NCBI GenBank assembly: GCA_036429605.1
Contig: CM071589.1
Coordinates: 2,604,001-2,668,000 of the forward strand
DNA: 64,000 bases
Direction: 5' to 3'
From: Cladobotryum mycophilum
Lineage: Eukaryota; Ascomycota; Sordariomycetes; Hypocreales; Hypocreaceae
Shown here piece after piece: positions 23,920 to 35,531 of the stretch (positions are counted from its first letter, which is position 1; the number at the start of each line of letters is the position of its first letter). Below the pieces are notes generated by a model. That model was not told the DNA's origin, did no database searches, and saw only the letters and a list, made by a program, of their open reading frames with translations. A program made the translations under genes and the position numbers.

Positions 23920-24001
23920 AGAATCGCAATTCTTTCAAACTGTGATTTGCGCAGGCGCATTCAGAAATATCCAGCTTGAGGCTTGAAGCACGACACACAA
24001 A

Positions 24002-26885
24002 ATGCTCGATCTCAGAGCTCACGGCCTCCTGGTGGGGCTGATTGTCCTCATCGGTTTGATTCGACCAGCTGCTGCATTCGGTGCAGGCAACATTGCAAGC
24101 ATCTCAAAGGTTGAGGGCCAAAACTGTATGTCAATATCTTCCTCTCCCTCTTCCCCTTCATACCAGTCGTTTCGCAAAATTAACTTGCATCACCTTCAGG
24201 GCGACATGGTGACATCGAGGATGCTCTCTTGTCTCTGGCAATGGCTCACGCCATCAAGGGCGGCAAGAACTTCAACAAGATGTATGTTTCACGAGTCTAC
24301 TTTGGCAACTGGCTTCGCGACTATTCTCAGGCCATCGATGTTGGAACTCTCAAGTCCGTCTCCGCCGAAGCCATCCGACTCCTTCTTTGCGTCCTCGGCT
24401 TCTTGACTTTCGGTTACGGTTCTGGTGAATTCGAAGTTACAGCCGAGCGCGTTGGATGTTACCGTCCCGAGGATCACATCGATAACCCCAAGGGCTACGC
24501 CGATGGCGTTGATGCACGCGACTACGACCAGCGCTTGCGAGGCCCCATTGATGAGGGAGTCGAGCTGGCAGTAGACCAAGAGACCGGAATGAAGAACTAC
24601 ATTGCCAACGAGCGCGCCGGCATCATGACCTCCGCTAAGCACGTGAGGAACTTGTTCGGCCGATGCGTCGAGCTTGGACGACGATACAAGGATGAACAAC
24701 ACAAGCCTGATCTCTATGAGGCTCTTCGTTTGATGGGAACTGGACTTCACTGCCTAGAAGGTATGTAGATTTCAGCGCTTTAGTCTTCTGCCCCATCAAT
24801 CCTATCAATCATGTCTTCTCTATGTTTAAGATGCTAATTTTATCTTGCAGATTTCTTTGCTCATAGCAACTACACTGAGCTTGCGTTGATTGAAATGGGC
24901 GAGAGAGATACCTTCCCTCATGTCGGTAGTAACACTCAGATCCAGCTCGAAGGAGCCCGTCATTCCGTCTACCCCATTGTAACTGGCACATTCGGCGGCG
25001 TCGATTTCCTCCACTCCGTCACTGGTGAAGGTAATTTACTCACTTCCTCATATTGGGTTCAATTGCTGATCTTGCTCTAGTCTCCGATAAGCTGACACAA
25101 AACGAAATCGACGAGCTCGAGGGTACTCTTAAGGAGAGTCAAAGAGCAGACACTAGCTTGCTTCGAGATCTCTTGGACAAGATCCCTGATGGCATTTTTG
25201 GAAACAAGAACCAGGCTCAAAAGATTGACGAGCTCCAGAACAACGCCTCCGCAGCCCAGATGGAGAATGTGGCCGTCTCACCTCGAGACCCCGAGGAGTT
25301 CACCGTCTACGTTGGCAACCTCTATCAACAAATCATGCCCGCCATCCAGTTCCATGATGACATTATGAAGAGCATCTCCAACGCGGTTGAGAAAATTCCG
25401 GTTCTTCCCAAGATCATTGAGCAACTAGAGGAGCAGCTTTCCCAATTCGTCTTCTCTCTTATTGCCCCTTTCATTGTGCCCCTCATCGACCAGATCAAAA
25501 ATGAACTCAAGACCGGATCCGATGAAATTATCCAGAGCAGTGAGAAAGAGCAGCACATTGTGTTCAATGAAGATGAGTGCTCTGACCCCACTCACTCCAT
25601 GCTGTCCAAGGATCACTTCTCCAACGTAAGCATCCTCAATCCACTGTTGAGTACTTTCCATATTAATCAATATTTCTTTTTTTAGATTTTGAATGAAGTG
25701 GCCGGTCGAACTGCTGCCAAGATGCTTCACTGGGTTGTACCCCAGCTTATGGAGGCAATTGATGACGAGTCCGTTGATGTAAACCGTCTTATGGACCGTA
25801 TCATTCACGGCGTGATGCATCATCCTGCTCAACGAGACATGGGCCGCGATGGTGTTAGCGAGGCTCGACATCTTATTTTTGAGTCTGTTGAGGAGTGGTG
25901 GCGTGATATGGGAGATGATCAGCGTCAGGACTATCGCCGAAAGCTCTCTCGCGACGGCGTTCTCCATGGCCAGAATCACAAGGAGGGCGTCTACGATACG
26001 GGTCATGGCCACGGATGCTCTGGTAAGCTCAAGATGCGAAAGCTCTACGGTGCGCCCGAAACCTTGGAAGACAAAATCGCTGGTGCCGCCGCAACTGCCA
26101 TCCTTGCAGGTGCCACAAGCACCATCTCTGGCCTTGTTCAGGAAAATACCGGCTATCAGATTCCAGGTTCTCAGCAAGAAGAGCCCTCCCAGGGAGGCCT
26201 TAGTGGCTTCTTTAGTGCTGTTGGAAGCTCCCTGTTTGGTGGTGGTTCTGACGACAACCATTCGAGGAGGGAGGAGTCGTATAACAGGAACGACGACGGC
26301 TCTTACACCCACACCGAGACGGAGTATGGCCGCCAGGGGAATCGATACAGTCAAACCCAGCAGAGTGAGACCGATTATGGTGACGGTGGACATAAATCCG
26401 AATACCGACGCTACGAACAACAGGATTCTTATGGTGGTGAACAGACGTCCGGCTACGGCTACGAGCAGAGGACGGAAACCCACACATCCTACGGGGGCTA
26501 CGAACAACGCACTGAGCGTCGTGAATACGGTGGCTCTACTGAATACGGAGGCGGAGATGATGAGGGTGGGTCCCACCACGGACGCCGGAAGAGCGGCGAC
26601 GAAGATGGCGATGAAGATAGCCATGGCCGCAGACAAGGCGGAGGTTACGGTCGCGAGGAGAGCAGCTACGGAAGTGGCGGTGGCTATGGCCGCCAAGAAG
26701 AAGGTAGCTACGGACGCCGTGAGGAAAGTGGCTATGGAAGTCAGCGCCGCGAGGAGGAGAGCAGTTATGGCGGCTACGAGCGTCGGGGCGAAAATGAGAG
26801 CTACGGCGGCGGAGATTATGAAGGCAACGAGGATGAAGACGAAGACGGTAATCGTCGTCGTCGTGAGGGAGACTACGGATATTAG
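24002..26885 (+). CDS. het-c: HET-C heterokaryon-incompatibility family protein
   Basis: Secretory-pathway protein of the HET-C family. In Neurospora, alleles of het-c determine vegetative self/non-self recognition at hyphal fusion; in other fungi the gene is often conserved without a shown incompatibility role. Five exons: 24002-24125, 24200-24760, 24851-25030, 25081-25625 and 25686-26885, giving 869 residues. Introns are 50-90 bp with all phases consistent. Signal peptide at residues 1-25 (LLVGLIVLIGLI core, AAAFG cleavage area). The HET-C domain runs to about residue 640 and includes WRHGDIEDALLSLAMAHAI, YFGNWLRDYSQAID and LHCLEDFFAHSNYTEL. The tail from about residue 655 is Gly/Tyr/Ser/Glu/Arg-rich with imperfect YGG, SYGR and YEQRTE repeats, as in the Neurospora protein's glycine-rich end. 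In Neurospora the specificity-determining segment lies in the N-terminal half; I did not map it here. Confidence 0.95.
26240..26882 (+). repeat. Glycine/tyrosine-rich degenerate repeat region of het-c
   Basis: Codes the C-terminal tail of HET-C with imperfect units such as SYGG, GYGR and YEQRTE. The GGN/TAC/GAG codon bias keeps other frames free of stops over more than 1 kb, producing long spurious frames on both strands. Confidence 0.7.
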
Positions 26886-26918
26886 TCACTTTCTCTCTCC
26901 TGTCTTTTGACTTGAAGA

Positions 26919-26924
26919 AATAAA
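26919..26924 (+). terminator. AATAAA polyadenylation element, het-c
   Basis: A canonical AATAAA lies about 35 nt after the het-c stop codon. This is a plausible position for a short fungal 3' UTR; the cleavage site was not determined. Confidence 0.45.
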
Positions 26925-29900
26925 GTTATTCGCCATTGAATCGTGATGAGCCCTGGGTTGAACCAGCAATTCGATTGACGTTCAGTGAGCAATGAAACAA
27001 ATCATGTCGGCACCATATCCACTTCACCTTTTCGTCTGGCTCGGTACATCCGGCGGGAAACGGGTCTGGCATCCATTCAACCCTGCCTGTGTCACAAAGG
27101 CTTGGGGTAACCGGAGTATTCATCGGGGACCCTGCCGGTCGCGGAAAACTACGCCATCCCGCCGCCTACCTTGGGAGGCCTCTACTTTAAAAACCTACCC
27201 TGTACTAAGCTGAGCTCATGGGAGGAAGTAATAGCAATTACTAGGTAGCCACCCCCTCCCTATCCTGACCCAGTGGAGAATAAAACCATGTTGTGCTATA
27301 CTTTCGAATAAAAATAAGTAAATTGCATTCTCAAGGGATTTTGCCCTTTTTTATGTTGTGTTACTCGGAACTGTAGGCTTGAGGTCTTACATGCTTGCCA
27401 ATGCCTCCTTTGAGAAATCCGAGGTCAACTGGACTAGGTATGCCGGTCTTTAATACTGAGACTCGGATCCGTGTAACACTTCCCGGCAGAAGAGACACTC
27501 AATTCTACAACAAATTGCGACTTGATATAAAGAACAAGTGAACTGGTTATCAATTGAGACAGTAAGCATCAACTCCTTGGCCATACCATGTCATACTATC
27601 CCCAACCTGGTCATCGCCAGTCATCCGTGTAATAAGATATTAATCCCGGGAGAAGAAAGAAAACAAATACCCATACGGTTTGCAATATTGTATTGCGTGA
27701 TCTCTTAATTAATAGCACATGGGCTGTGCTACATGACACCTCAGAGATGTGTGTACGTTCCGGATATTGCTTTGGCTGTCGGTTCGTGATACGATTGGCG
27801 ACCTTTTGTGCCTCAGGCTGGAGACACACGATCATCTTCCGAGTCCCACAGAAAATAAACTAGGATACGTCATGTTGCATCAGGCTGGAAGACAGGACTC
27901 AGCCGATGCAACAGAAGATCCTGTCTCGCCCAGAGCCATTTCTTATCTGATGCCGGTTGATTAAGGTTGTGCGCTATGGTTTTAACGTGGCCAGCTACCT
28001 GGTCGCAGCTGCGACTAATATCCTGATATTCCCTTGTCAACAACCGGATGAAGCCTGCCGATTCGTGCGCCTAAGCTGTCGTTGGAGAGAAGTCATGCAG
28101 ATAGGTCGTGTGTATGTACATATGTAACTGCTCAAACTCCGCATCAAGCACAGCCATTTTGCCAAGTTTTCTTCTCAGATACGGATCACGGCACCGAACC
28201 GCCGCAAGACCTTCTTAAACGGACCCGCTTGTGGTGGGCTCCGCCAGATGCGCATCAATCACGCAGCCGAGCCCTCCTGTCGATGCGAGAAGGAATCATG
28301 CGCAAAATCAGAAACCCAGTTTGCTAAGGGCTGGGTGTGACCAGTAGAAGAGCGAGAAAACAAGATGTGTTGTCCATCATCTGCAGAGAACCAAAACGGG
28401 TAGGTCTGCTAGCGTATGGTGTCTCTCTTCTGTAGGTAGACTTTTTCCGACACAAACATGTACACAATCCGCGAGACCATGCTTCGGCATTCATGGTGAT
28501 GCCATACGGCATCGAGTTGCGGGCCGAAAAGATGCTGACACTCAAGTTTGGTGGGGTAGAGAGACGTTGCTCTCGCGTCGCTTGGGTTTGGAGCCCTCTC
28601 GGTTGCGTATCGTACTAAGCGGAACAATTTGTATGTATTTGTATTTGTAATGCTCCGATGGGGAAACTGTTCATGTCATTCAAAGGGCTTGGGCGGAGAC
28701 TCTCCGAATCCAACCAAGTATTGTGAAATGTTTTAGATGGCTGCAAGAGAAACATTGCAGCTAGAATCTGGATCTTGCAAGTGCAATCAGGCTCCCGAAC
28801 TTGATCGTATTGGACAGTTGTGGCTGGCAAACTGGAGGCGCCGCGTTTATTTTGTGGTTGGCTTGTCTGACAACTGCCATCCTTGGTCCGGAATCGCGTT
28901 TTCACCAGTGGGCATTCCGTAGATCAGGGATTTGCGAATACGTGTATTACCCCACTGTCCCAACACCTGTCCAACTGGCCTTTGCAGCTACGCATGTTGC
29001 GAGATCAGCGCCAGCGGTGACTTGAAGCCGTCAGTTTTGAAAAAACCGCAAACACAAGACACAGGGCTCGAGTGACATGTCGAGACAAAAAGGGTTCTCT
29101 GTTTCAAACCATGATCAACGGGATGTGCGCACTTGAAGGAGCATGGGAATGTGCTCATGGCGTGAGTCTGGTGCAGAGACAAGCTTTCTGTCGCTACCCG
29201 ATTCGACAGGCTAGACAGCCGTCCATCAAAGAGAGCCACATTGTTGCGGTGCAGACATGCAGGGAGAACGAACAAGACCGAAGAGGCCGGGGTGCCCATC
29301 CATGAGCATCCCACGCGTGCATATATTAATAAGACATGGTGGTGGTGTCGAGACAATGACTGATCAACATGGAACATGTGTCTGCCGTTCAAAGACCAAC
29401 TGTCAAGTTTTTCCTGTTGCCGTAATTACTACGGAGTATCTCTCCTGTCTTGAAGGTGGCCGTTGACTGAGCCCAGGTTCGACATGGTTCTGACGCCCGT
29501 CCACGCGAGAGCCGTGAGCCGTGAGTCGTGACGAGGGTGCGGAAGCGTGTCTTGCCTTACTCCTCCCAGTCATGCAAGATGCCGCCTCTGCTTTTCTTCG
29601 ACTCATCTGGATGCGCCTCGATCGGTACAGCGTGGTAATAACGGTGGACGCCGAGAAGGAGGACAAGGAGATGGCATTGGTGGAGGACAACTGCAGAAGC
29701 AGACTGGCCTGTCCGGCCAAGGGCTATCGATGCTGCTAAAGACAGTTCCGTGTTAGCGCAAGGTCCCTTGTGGAACGTCCATCATCCATTCTTCGAGGGG
29801 GCAGCAGCTTGGCAGCCTACCGAGTATGTACTTGTATGAAGTAGCCGGTGGATGACAAGGGACTTCCATGGAAGCGGACGGTTTGCGTCGAGGGACGGGC

Positions 29901-30281
29901 GGCACATTTGGCGAGCAGTTGGGAGAGTCAGAAGATTCAAGTCAAGCAGTGCGGAGTATGGAGTACAGAGTAATAGAGGAATGGAGGTATCTGGTAGTAA
30001 TATTCAGAGACACACATGAGAGTCAGACGGCGGCAAGAGCCATGTCCATGTACAGAAGGGAGAGAGACATTGAGGCGGGAAAGAGAAAGTGTAAAAAGCC
30101 AATCTGCTCCTTCTCCCTTCATACCAGGTTGTATTACACAGGTCTCGTCGAGTACAAGCTACCTGACCCATGGAAGGTTGATTAATGCTGTTCTCCGTAC
30201 TGCGTACCTGGCACACGACAACTACTACTACCTACCTAGTACCTCTAACCCATCAATTTGGCTACATGGAAGTAATACCTG

Positions 30282-30314
30282 TAAATAAATAAATAAACAA
30301 ACAAATAAATAAAG
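30282..30314 (+). repeat. (AAAT)n/(AAAC)n tetranucleotide repeat
   Basis: Eight or so tandem tetranucleotides of AAAT and AAAC type, followed by a long purine (AAG)-rich stretch to about 30355. Confidence 0.75.
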
Positions 30315-30698
30315 CAAGAAGAAAAGAAAAGAAGAAGAAGAGAAAAAGAAAAAAACTCCGTATTTACCGTTGGATGTAGTATTAATTAGGTATCTGCCTA
30401 AACGAGCCGACTGATCCGTTGATTTGGCTCCCACTTCCTGTTTTTCCTTCTGTTGGTCAACTGAAAGGTAAGCGGGATTCATCAAAGTCCCGTTCGGATG
30501 GTGCCTTGGACGGCACAAAGTAGACGGTACCTGGCTTGTCTCCTTTAGTGTGGAACACGACTCCTCAGTCACTCACTGTGTCTCTGCTCGGCACAAGGCA
30601 TCCCATGATTCTCTAGGTATTCTGTCCAGTGTTGGAGCTTTAAAATTCTCCATGCACAACCTTCTCGGTTGCGGAAAAAGTTCCATGTGATAGGTCCG

Positions 30699-30724
30699 AT
30701 TAACTTGACAGATTAACTTGACAA
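30699..30724 (+). repeat. 13-bp tandem duplication
   Basis: Two exact adjacent copies of GATTAACTTGACA in an AT-rich intergenic stretch. Function unknown; could be a slipped-strand duplication. Confidence 0.8.
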
Positions 30725-31416
30725 CTCGTGTTGAGTTTTGATTGATGTGTTATATAGCCAAGGCCGTTTTAATATAGGCGTAGGTACCTACCTTGGTGCT
30801 ATGGATACTACAGGTAGGTACCTGGTATTATATCCTCGACAAACAGCGCAAGCAAGTTGTATGTTGCAGCAGGAATCGCCTTGAATCGAGAGGCTAAAAA
30901 CGTTACAGAGGGCTGCACTGCTACAGTACAGGTCATTCCCACCTATAACAGGCATTAGTGCACCCGGAAATCAGGCCATCGGTGTCCCAGTATTGTATGG
31001 AGGTATCCTGTACACGGTACATTCTATTCTCAACTTTCTTGCGGTCGCATCCTGCTCGCCAATTCTACCCTACCTACGTGTACCTTGGTACCTTTGGTAT
31101 TTCTACTCCCACCCTCTTGTTCCAAACTTGCATATTACCTACTAGGCACTAGGTAGTATAATAATACCTGTAGACCTAAGTGGTATCCTTCCATTGTTGT
31201 TGGTTCGTCGCCCTGTTTTGTTTTGTTTCATTTTGTTGGATATTCCGTCACTTGATATTTTCCTCAGATATCTATCTGCCTGATAAACAGTTCGCCTCTT
31301 TTCCTCTCCTTCTTTTGACAGCAAAGGACACATACATACATAAGTACTAGGTAGGTATTCGTTTCGCTGTCGAGAACCTGGAAAAGAGGATACGGATGCA
31401 GATGCAGATGCAGGAG

Positions 31417-31444
31417 GAGTGAGTGAGTGAGTGAGTGAGTGAGT
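31417..31444 (+). repeat. (GAGT)7 microsatellite
   Basis: Seven perfect GAGT units, just after three GATGCA units (about 31394-31412). Intergenic. Confidence 0.9.
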
Positions 31445-31962
31445 ACCTGTACTTGTGCATTATGTACATTACCTCTTTGGACCCGCTCTCCTCCTAATCC
31501 AATCCATCAAAATTCATCCATCTTTATTACTTATTAGTCCAAGAGTTACCCACACACACACATGCTCCATCCACTCTTTACTCTTCTTCCGTCCTTGTTC
31601 TTGTCATCAAGAAGCGACGCCATTTCTGAAATAGCATACCTTAGGTAGAGAGAGCCGACCTCTGGTGATCTGAGCCTCTGATAGTATTTCCTCCAGCTCT
31701 CTTCTCCTATTTTTATGCTGTTGGCTTATTAGTAGCTCGCTACCGCCAAAAGCCACTAAAAAGCCACCTGCAACGCTCCCCCCGTTTTCCGATTCTGCCG
31801 AAAGGACGCCCCGCCTTTATCTCGCCTTGTCGACGTTTTTGGTGGTCTATTCTTCTCCCTGTCTCGACGGTGTCTTGTGTGTGTCCGTCCTGGTGTCCTG
31901 ACTTGCCTACTCTTACTGCCTGCCTGCCCGCCTGCTAGCAGGAGAGTATAGAGCTGTCTGCG

Positions 31963-31976
31963 CCCCCCCCCCCCCC
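31963..31976 (+). repeat. 14-base C run
   Basis: A run of 14 C about 150 bp before the proposed RING-gene start. Its length should be treated as approximate, given the homopolymer problems elsewhere in the window. Confidence 0.8.
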
Positions 31977-32127
31977 TACGTTACGACGCCAGCCAAATCG
32001 CCAATTTGCTCTTCCTTCAAACTACAAACTCCAGCTTCGATATTTCGGCTGCCGCTCCTTCGCTGTCGCACTGCCGGCGCCTTTTATATCATGACCGCCG
32101 TCCCATGATTGAACATGTTTTAGAAGA

Positions 32128-34440
32128 ATGTGTACGTCTCGTCTTGCGCTTTTCTGCGTCGTCGGTGCACTGCAATTACTCGCTCGCTGCCAACCATCTT
32201 CTGCAGCGGCCGACCTGCATCCCCAATCCCCAATCCCCAATCCTCCGTCTTGGCAACCGGCAACTGACGTCTCACAGCGCTCTCCGAGATTCGAAATGTC
32301 GTGTACGTCTTGATAGCTCTATTCGTCCGTGATGTCTTCGACAGCTGCCGTTCATCACCTTTCCACCCGTCCCTGACGATTATCCCCGATCTTGTCGCAT
32401 TGCTTGAGCTGCGTTGTTGGGTGTTTGATCCCAAGGGCTTCGCCGTCGTCGTCATCGCCGCCTCAGATGTTCACCAACTGTCTCCTGTTCTCGACTGACA
32501 ATCATGTAGGCTTCTATTCAGTAATCCAGTATGGGCCGGCGCCAATACGGTGCCCACGACCATCATCAGAAACATCACCGCGCTATCGGTTTGTCTTTTC
32601 TCCAACGCCATTCATCCCTCCTACCTTTGACGGCCGCACTGACGCTTCACATCGTAACAGAGCCAGATAGCATACGAAGAGCGCGTTAGCAGCAACATCA
32701 CCACGTTGACGACCACCAATGCCGATACTCTTAATGGTGTAATCCAGGGCCTTTTATACGTTCCCGATATTAGTCGAATGCCGTCGTGCGATTCTCAGCA
32801 ATATGACTTTATTCCCAAAAACGTTACTCGCCGATCTAATCTCCCTCCGACCAACTACAACCTCATCGCCATCGCTCCTTGGTTCAGCATCGATTGCACC
32901 ATGGCCTACCTAAATTCGGCACGCGGCGACCCCCTTCGCGCTTTTGTTTTCTACAGGCCAAACAACTCCTCCAATAAACCACAAGACGTGACTTCGGCTA
33001 TATGGAATCTTGACGATAATGGCGCATGGAAGAAGCAGAATCAATATCCCATCTTCGCCGTTTCTGGACTTGAGGGTCAAAAAATGATGTCGCAGCTAAG
33101 CCTCTACTCGGGTTCAGTTGACCAGATTCCACACGGCACTGAAATCACCCAACTCTACGGCCCAAATCCGAAAGATTATGTTCGCATCTGGACTGAACTC
33201 AGCATGAAGAATGAGACTAATCTTCCGGCTCTCTGGATATTCTTCCTCATCGTTCTTGGAGCCCTCTTTGTCATCATCGGTAGCGTCTCTCTCTCTATGC
33301 ATCTTCTCCAGAGACGTCGCCGCAAGTCACTCCAGCGCCGAGTCGAGTCTGGAGAAGTTGATCTTGAGGCAATGGGCGTGAAACGTTTAACCGTACCCGC
33401 AGCTCACGTCGGAAACTTTCCACTATTCACATACAACCAAGACCCGGATGGTTTCGCTGTGCCCCCAACACCAACCTCACCGGGTGCCCATGCACCGTCA
33501 CGCTCCGCCAGATCTTCCCGAAGGGGCCGTCGACAAGAGCAGAGAAGCATGGGCTCTGATATCATGTCTCCCAGTACACGGAGCGTCCGAAGCTCACGTA
33601 GTGTACGGAGTAAACGATCAAGTATTACAGGATCCGACACGACAGCAACCAATTTCCAACCTAATTGCCACATTTGTCTTGTTGCATTTGAGCATCGGGT
33701 TACTGTTATCCGAGAACTCCCTTGTGGCCACATTTTCCATACTGAGTGCATCGACGAATTCCTGTTGGAGAACAGTTCTCTATGCCCCATGTGCAAGCAA
33801 TGCATGCTACCTCGGGGGTACAGTCCACCCATCACAAATGGCATGGTCCGTCGCGAACGCGCCCTACGACGATTACGAGAGAGGGTGGAGCTGGATTACT
33901 CATCACTCGAATCTGGCGAGAGTAAGTTTAAAGGATGGGGGAAACGACTTTTCAGTTCATCAGGGACAGCAGTGACTTCACCGGATGTGCCAATGACGCC
34001 AATTGTTGGAGAAATTGCCAAGAAGCAAACAACCAACTCGGCTAGCCCTGCGGATATAGAGGCAACTGGTGCAGCGATAACGACGGCCATTCCGGAAATT
34101 CCTGATCCTAGTTCAGCTACAGAGACTTCGACTGAAACGCCGCCCGTGGCCAGGAGAATGCGGACTCGCAGACCACAACCTCGTGCTTTGAGATTGTTAC
34201 CGACGCAACCCGAAGATGATGAGCTCAGGACAGTAGAACCCGGTGGGCGATACAGTCCCTCTTCGTTTGCCCGAGAAAGGATGCGGGAGATTGCAAGCAA
34301 GAATGCGCCATTTGATGACCCGGACCAGCAGCGTCCTAAATGTAAGTCACCCCTCTACATATTCTGTGCAAGAGGATGCAAGCTAACATGTCTGTAAAGG
34401 GCGGCGTGTAATTTCTGGCGTCTTTCCTGGATTCATATAG
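32128..34440 (+). CDS. Transmembrane RING-H2 E3 ubiquitin ligase (PA-TM-RING-like)
   Basis: Membrane ubiquitin ligase with a luminal N-terminal domain and a cytosolic RING. Well supported: exon 32661-34341 (AACAG acceptor, reading SQIAYEERVSSNITTL onward), a 58-bp intron, and last exon 34400-34440 ending PKWRRVISGVFPGFI. Luminal domain with several N-x-S/T sites (NVT, NITT, NNSS, NET). One membrane span, LWIFFLIVLGALFVIIGSVS, followed by basic RRRRKSLQRR. RING-H2: CHICLVAFE, then LPCGHIFHTECIDEFL and LCPMCK. Ser/Arg- and Pro/Thr-rich linkers suggest phosphorylation. The 5' end is uncertain. ATG 32128 begins a textbook signal peptide (MCTSRLALFCVVGALQLLA) with a GTACGT donor at 32315, but its connection to the main exon needs either a 340-350-bp intron or a middle exon between 32522 and 32587. 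An alternative short first exon starts at ATG 32531. Confidence 0.83.
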
Positions 34441-35531
34441 TATTGATATCCTTAGCTACTTGCTTTCTGACGGGTTTTTATACTGGTTCTCTTCACTATC
34501 AAAAGCATGGCGTCGGCGTTCTTTTCTTGATTTTATTCAATGTCAGAGGGTCATTGGAGTAACGGCAACTGGGACGGACGGGATGAGCATACTATTGGAA
34601 ACGAAATAGGTCAACCTTTGTTTTTTCTATGATGTGGGCGAGGCACGGCTCTGTATGATCAATTATTAGGTAACGGTACCAGCCTTGATGCGACACCAGG
34701 ATGGCTGGGCCATGCAGACAAAGGAGGTATGATGTTGACCAAAGTCGACCGCGGATCTAATTACCGGCAAGGTTTTGGCCGGGCTGTCATGAGATGAAAT
34801 ATTCTTCTAGAGGCTCTCCCGGAGAGGGAGAGTAACGGCATACAGGTCCCAGATATGCATTGCTGGGATTCTAGGACGGACTACTGGCGTTTCTGCTTAA
34901 GCATGGGGTATACCTGATTGACAAGCTGGGTTGTTTTGTATACGGGGCACGGGACTTTAAAAAAGCTCTCTTCCGGAAGGGAGATGATTGAGATATCCAG
35001 GGATGCAATTTGTGTGGGAGCACTCTTCTTCCGTATGATTCCACGAAGGTTGCGTGGTATACTACTACTAAATATCACAGCAACATTTTCTTTACTAAAC
35101 TTGCTGTACGAGTAACCAATGCACAATGGGGATTACATATGCCCTAGAGTTGTTTGTCAACGCGCTCATCTATCATTCACTGTAGAGGAATGGCAACGGG
35201 CTGCTGTGTATGTGTATATACATATATGCCGATTAAAGCGCCCATTGCGCTCTTTGGCAAGAGTAGTATTTGTATCTATGCTATAATGATAATGCATCCT
35301 TCTCAAGTTTCCCTACGATTTCATTCCTCATTTCCGGAAAACGCCGTATAGCCAAAAAAACCCCCCCGCCTGCCCCCTATTTATCTATGTCCAGAAGTGT
35401 AAGTTGATCCCCTAAAGAAAGCAATGAAAAATAACATACACGGACCCATGAACAAATATGCAATTAGTTTACATCCTAATCCGCTCATCCTTTAAAACAA
35501 ACACCGACACCGAACTGCAGTCATAAACTTT
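34441..35531. other. Convergent intergenic region
   Basis: 1.1 kb between the RING gene and the converging unknown membrane-protein gene. No supported gene is seen. It presumably contains both 3' UTRs. Confidence 0.4.

Larger units (their letters stand above)
19819..24001. other. Long divergent intergenic region, HMG-box gene / het-c
   Basis: About 4.2 kb. Next to the HMG gene are (GTAG)n at about 19842-19857, (GTG)n at 19860-19875, and C-rich and A-rich runs near 20340-20400. An AT-rich, gene-free stretch lies at about 21950-22680. The leader of het-c carries (CT)n and (ATC)n tracts. The longest frames are 203 codons (21035-21646 minus) and 152 codons (21177-21635 plus), lying over each other. 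Neither is recognisable, and such lengths are expected by chance here. Confidence 0.45.
26886..32127. other. Gene-poor region, het-c to RING gene
   Basis: About 5.2 kb with no recognisable gene. The longest unrecognised frame is 134 codons (28988-29392 minus). It is rich in simple repeats: (AAAT)n, a 13-bp duplication, (GAGT)n and a 14-base C run. It also holds many GTAC/CTAG-core palindromic motifs at 30230-31360. The last 1 kb (31000-32100) is pyrimidine-rich and probably contains the RING gene promoter and leader. It could hide non-coding RNAs; none is identifiable. Confidence 0.45.

Noticed and set aside
25425..26696. 423-codon frame on the minus strand opposite het-c, with hydrophobic composition
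   Set aside because: It is the reverse complement of the GGN/GAG/TAC-rich het-c exon. The coding strand carries the clear conserved HET-C domain and clean splice sites, and the antisense frame has no recognisable domain.
25849..26910. 353-codon frame on the plus strand in another phase over het-c
   Set aside because: A product of the same biased repeat codons; it ignores the conserved frame and looks like random Ala/Thr/Arg-rich sequence.
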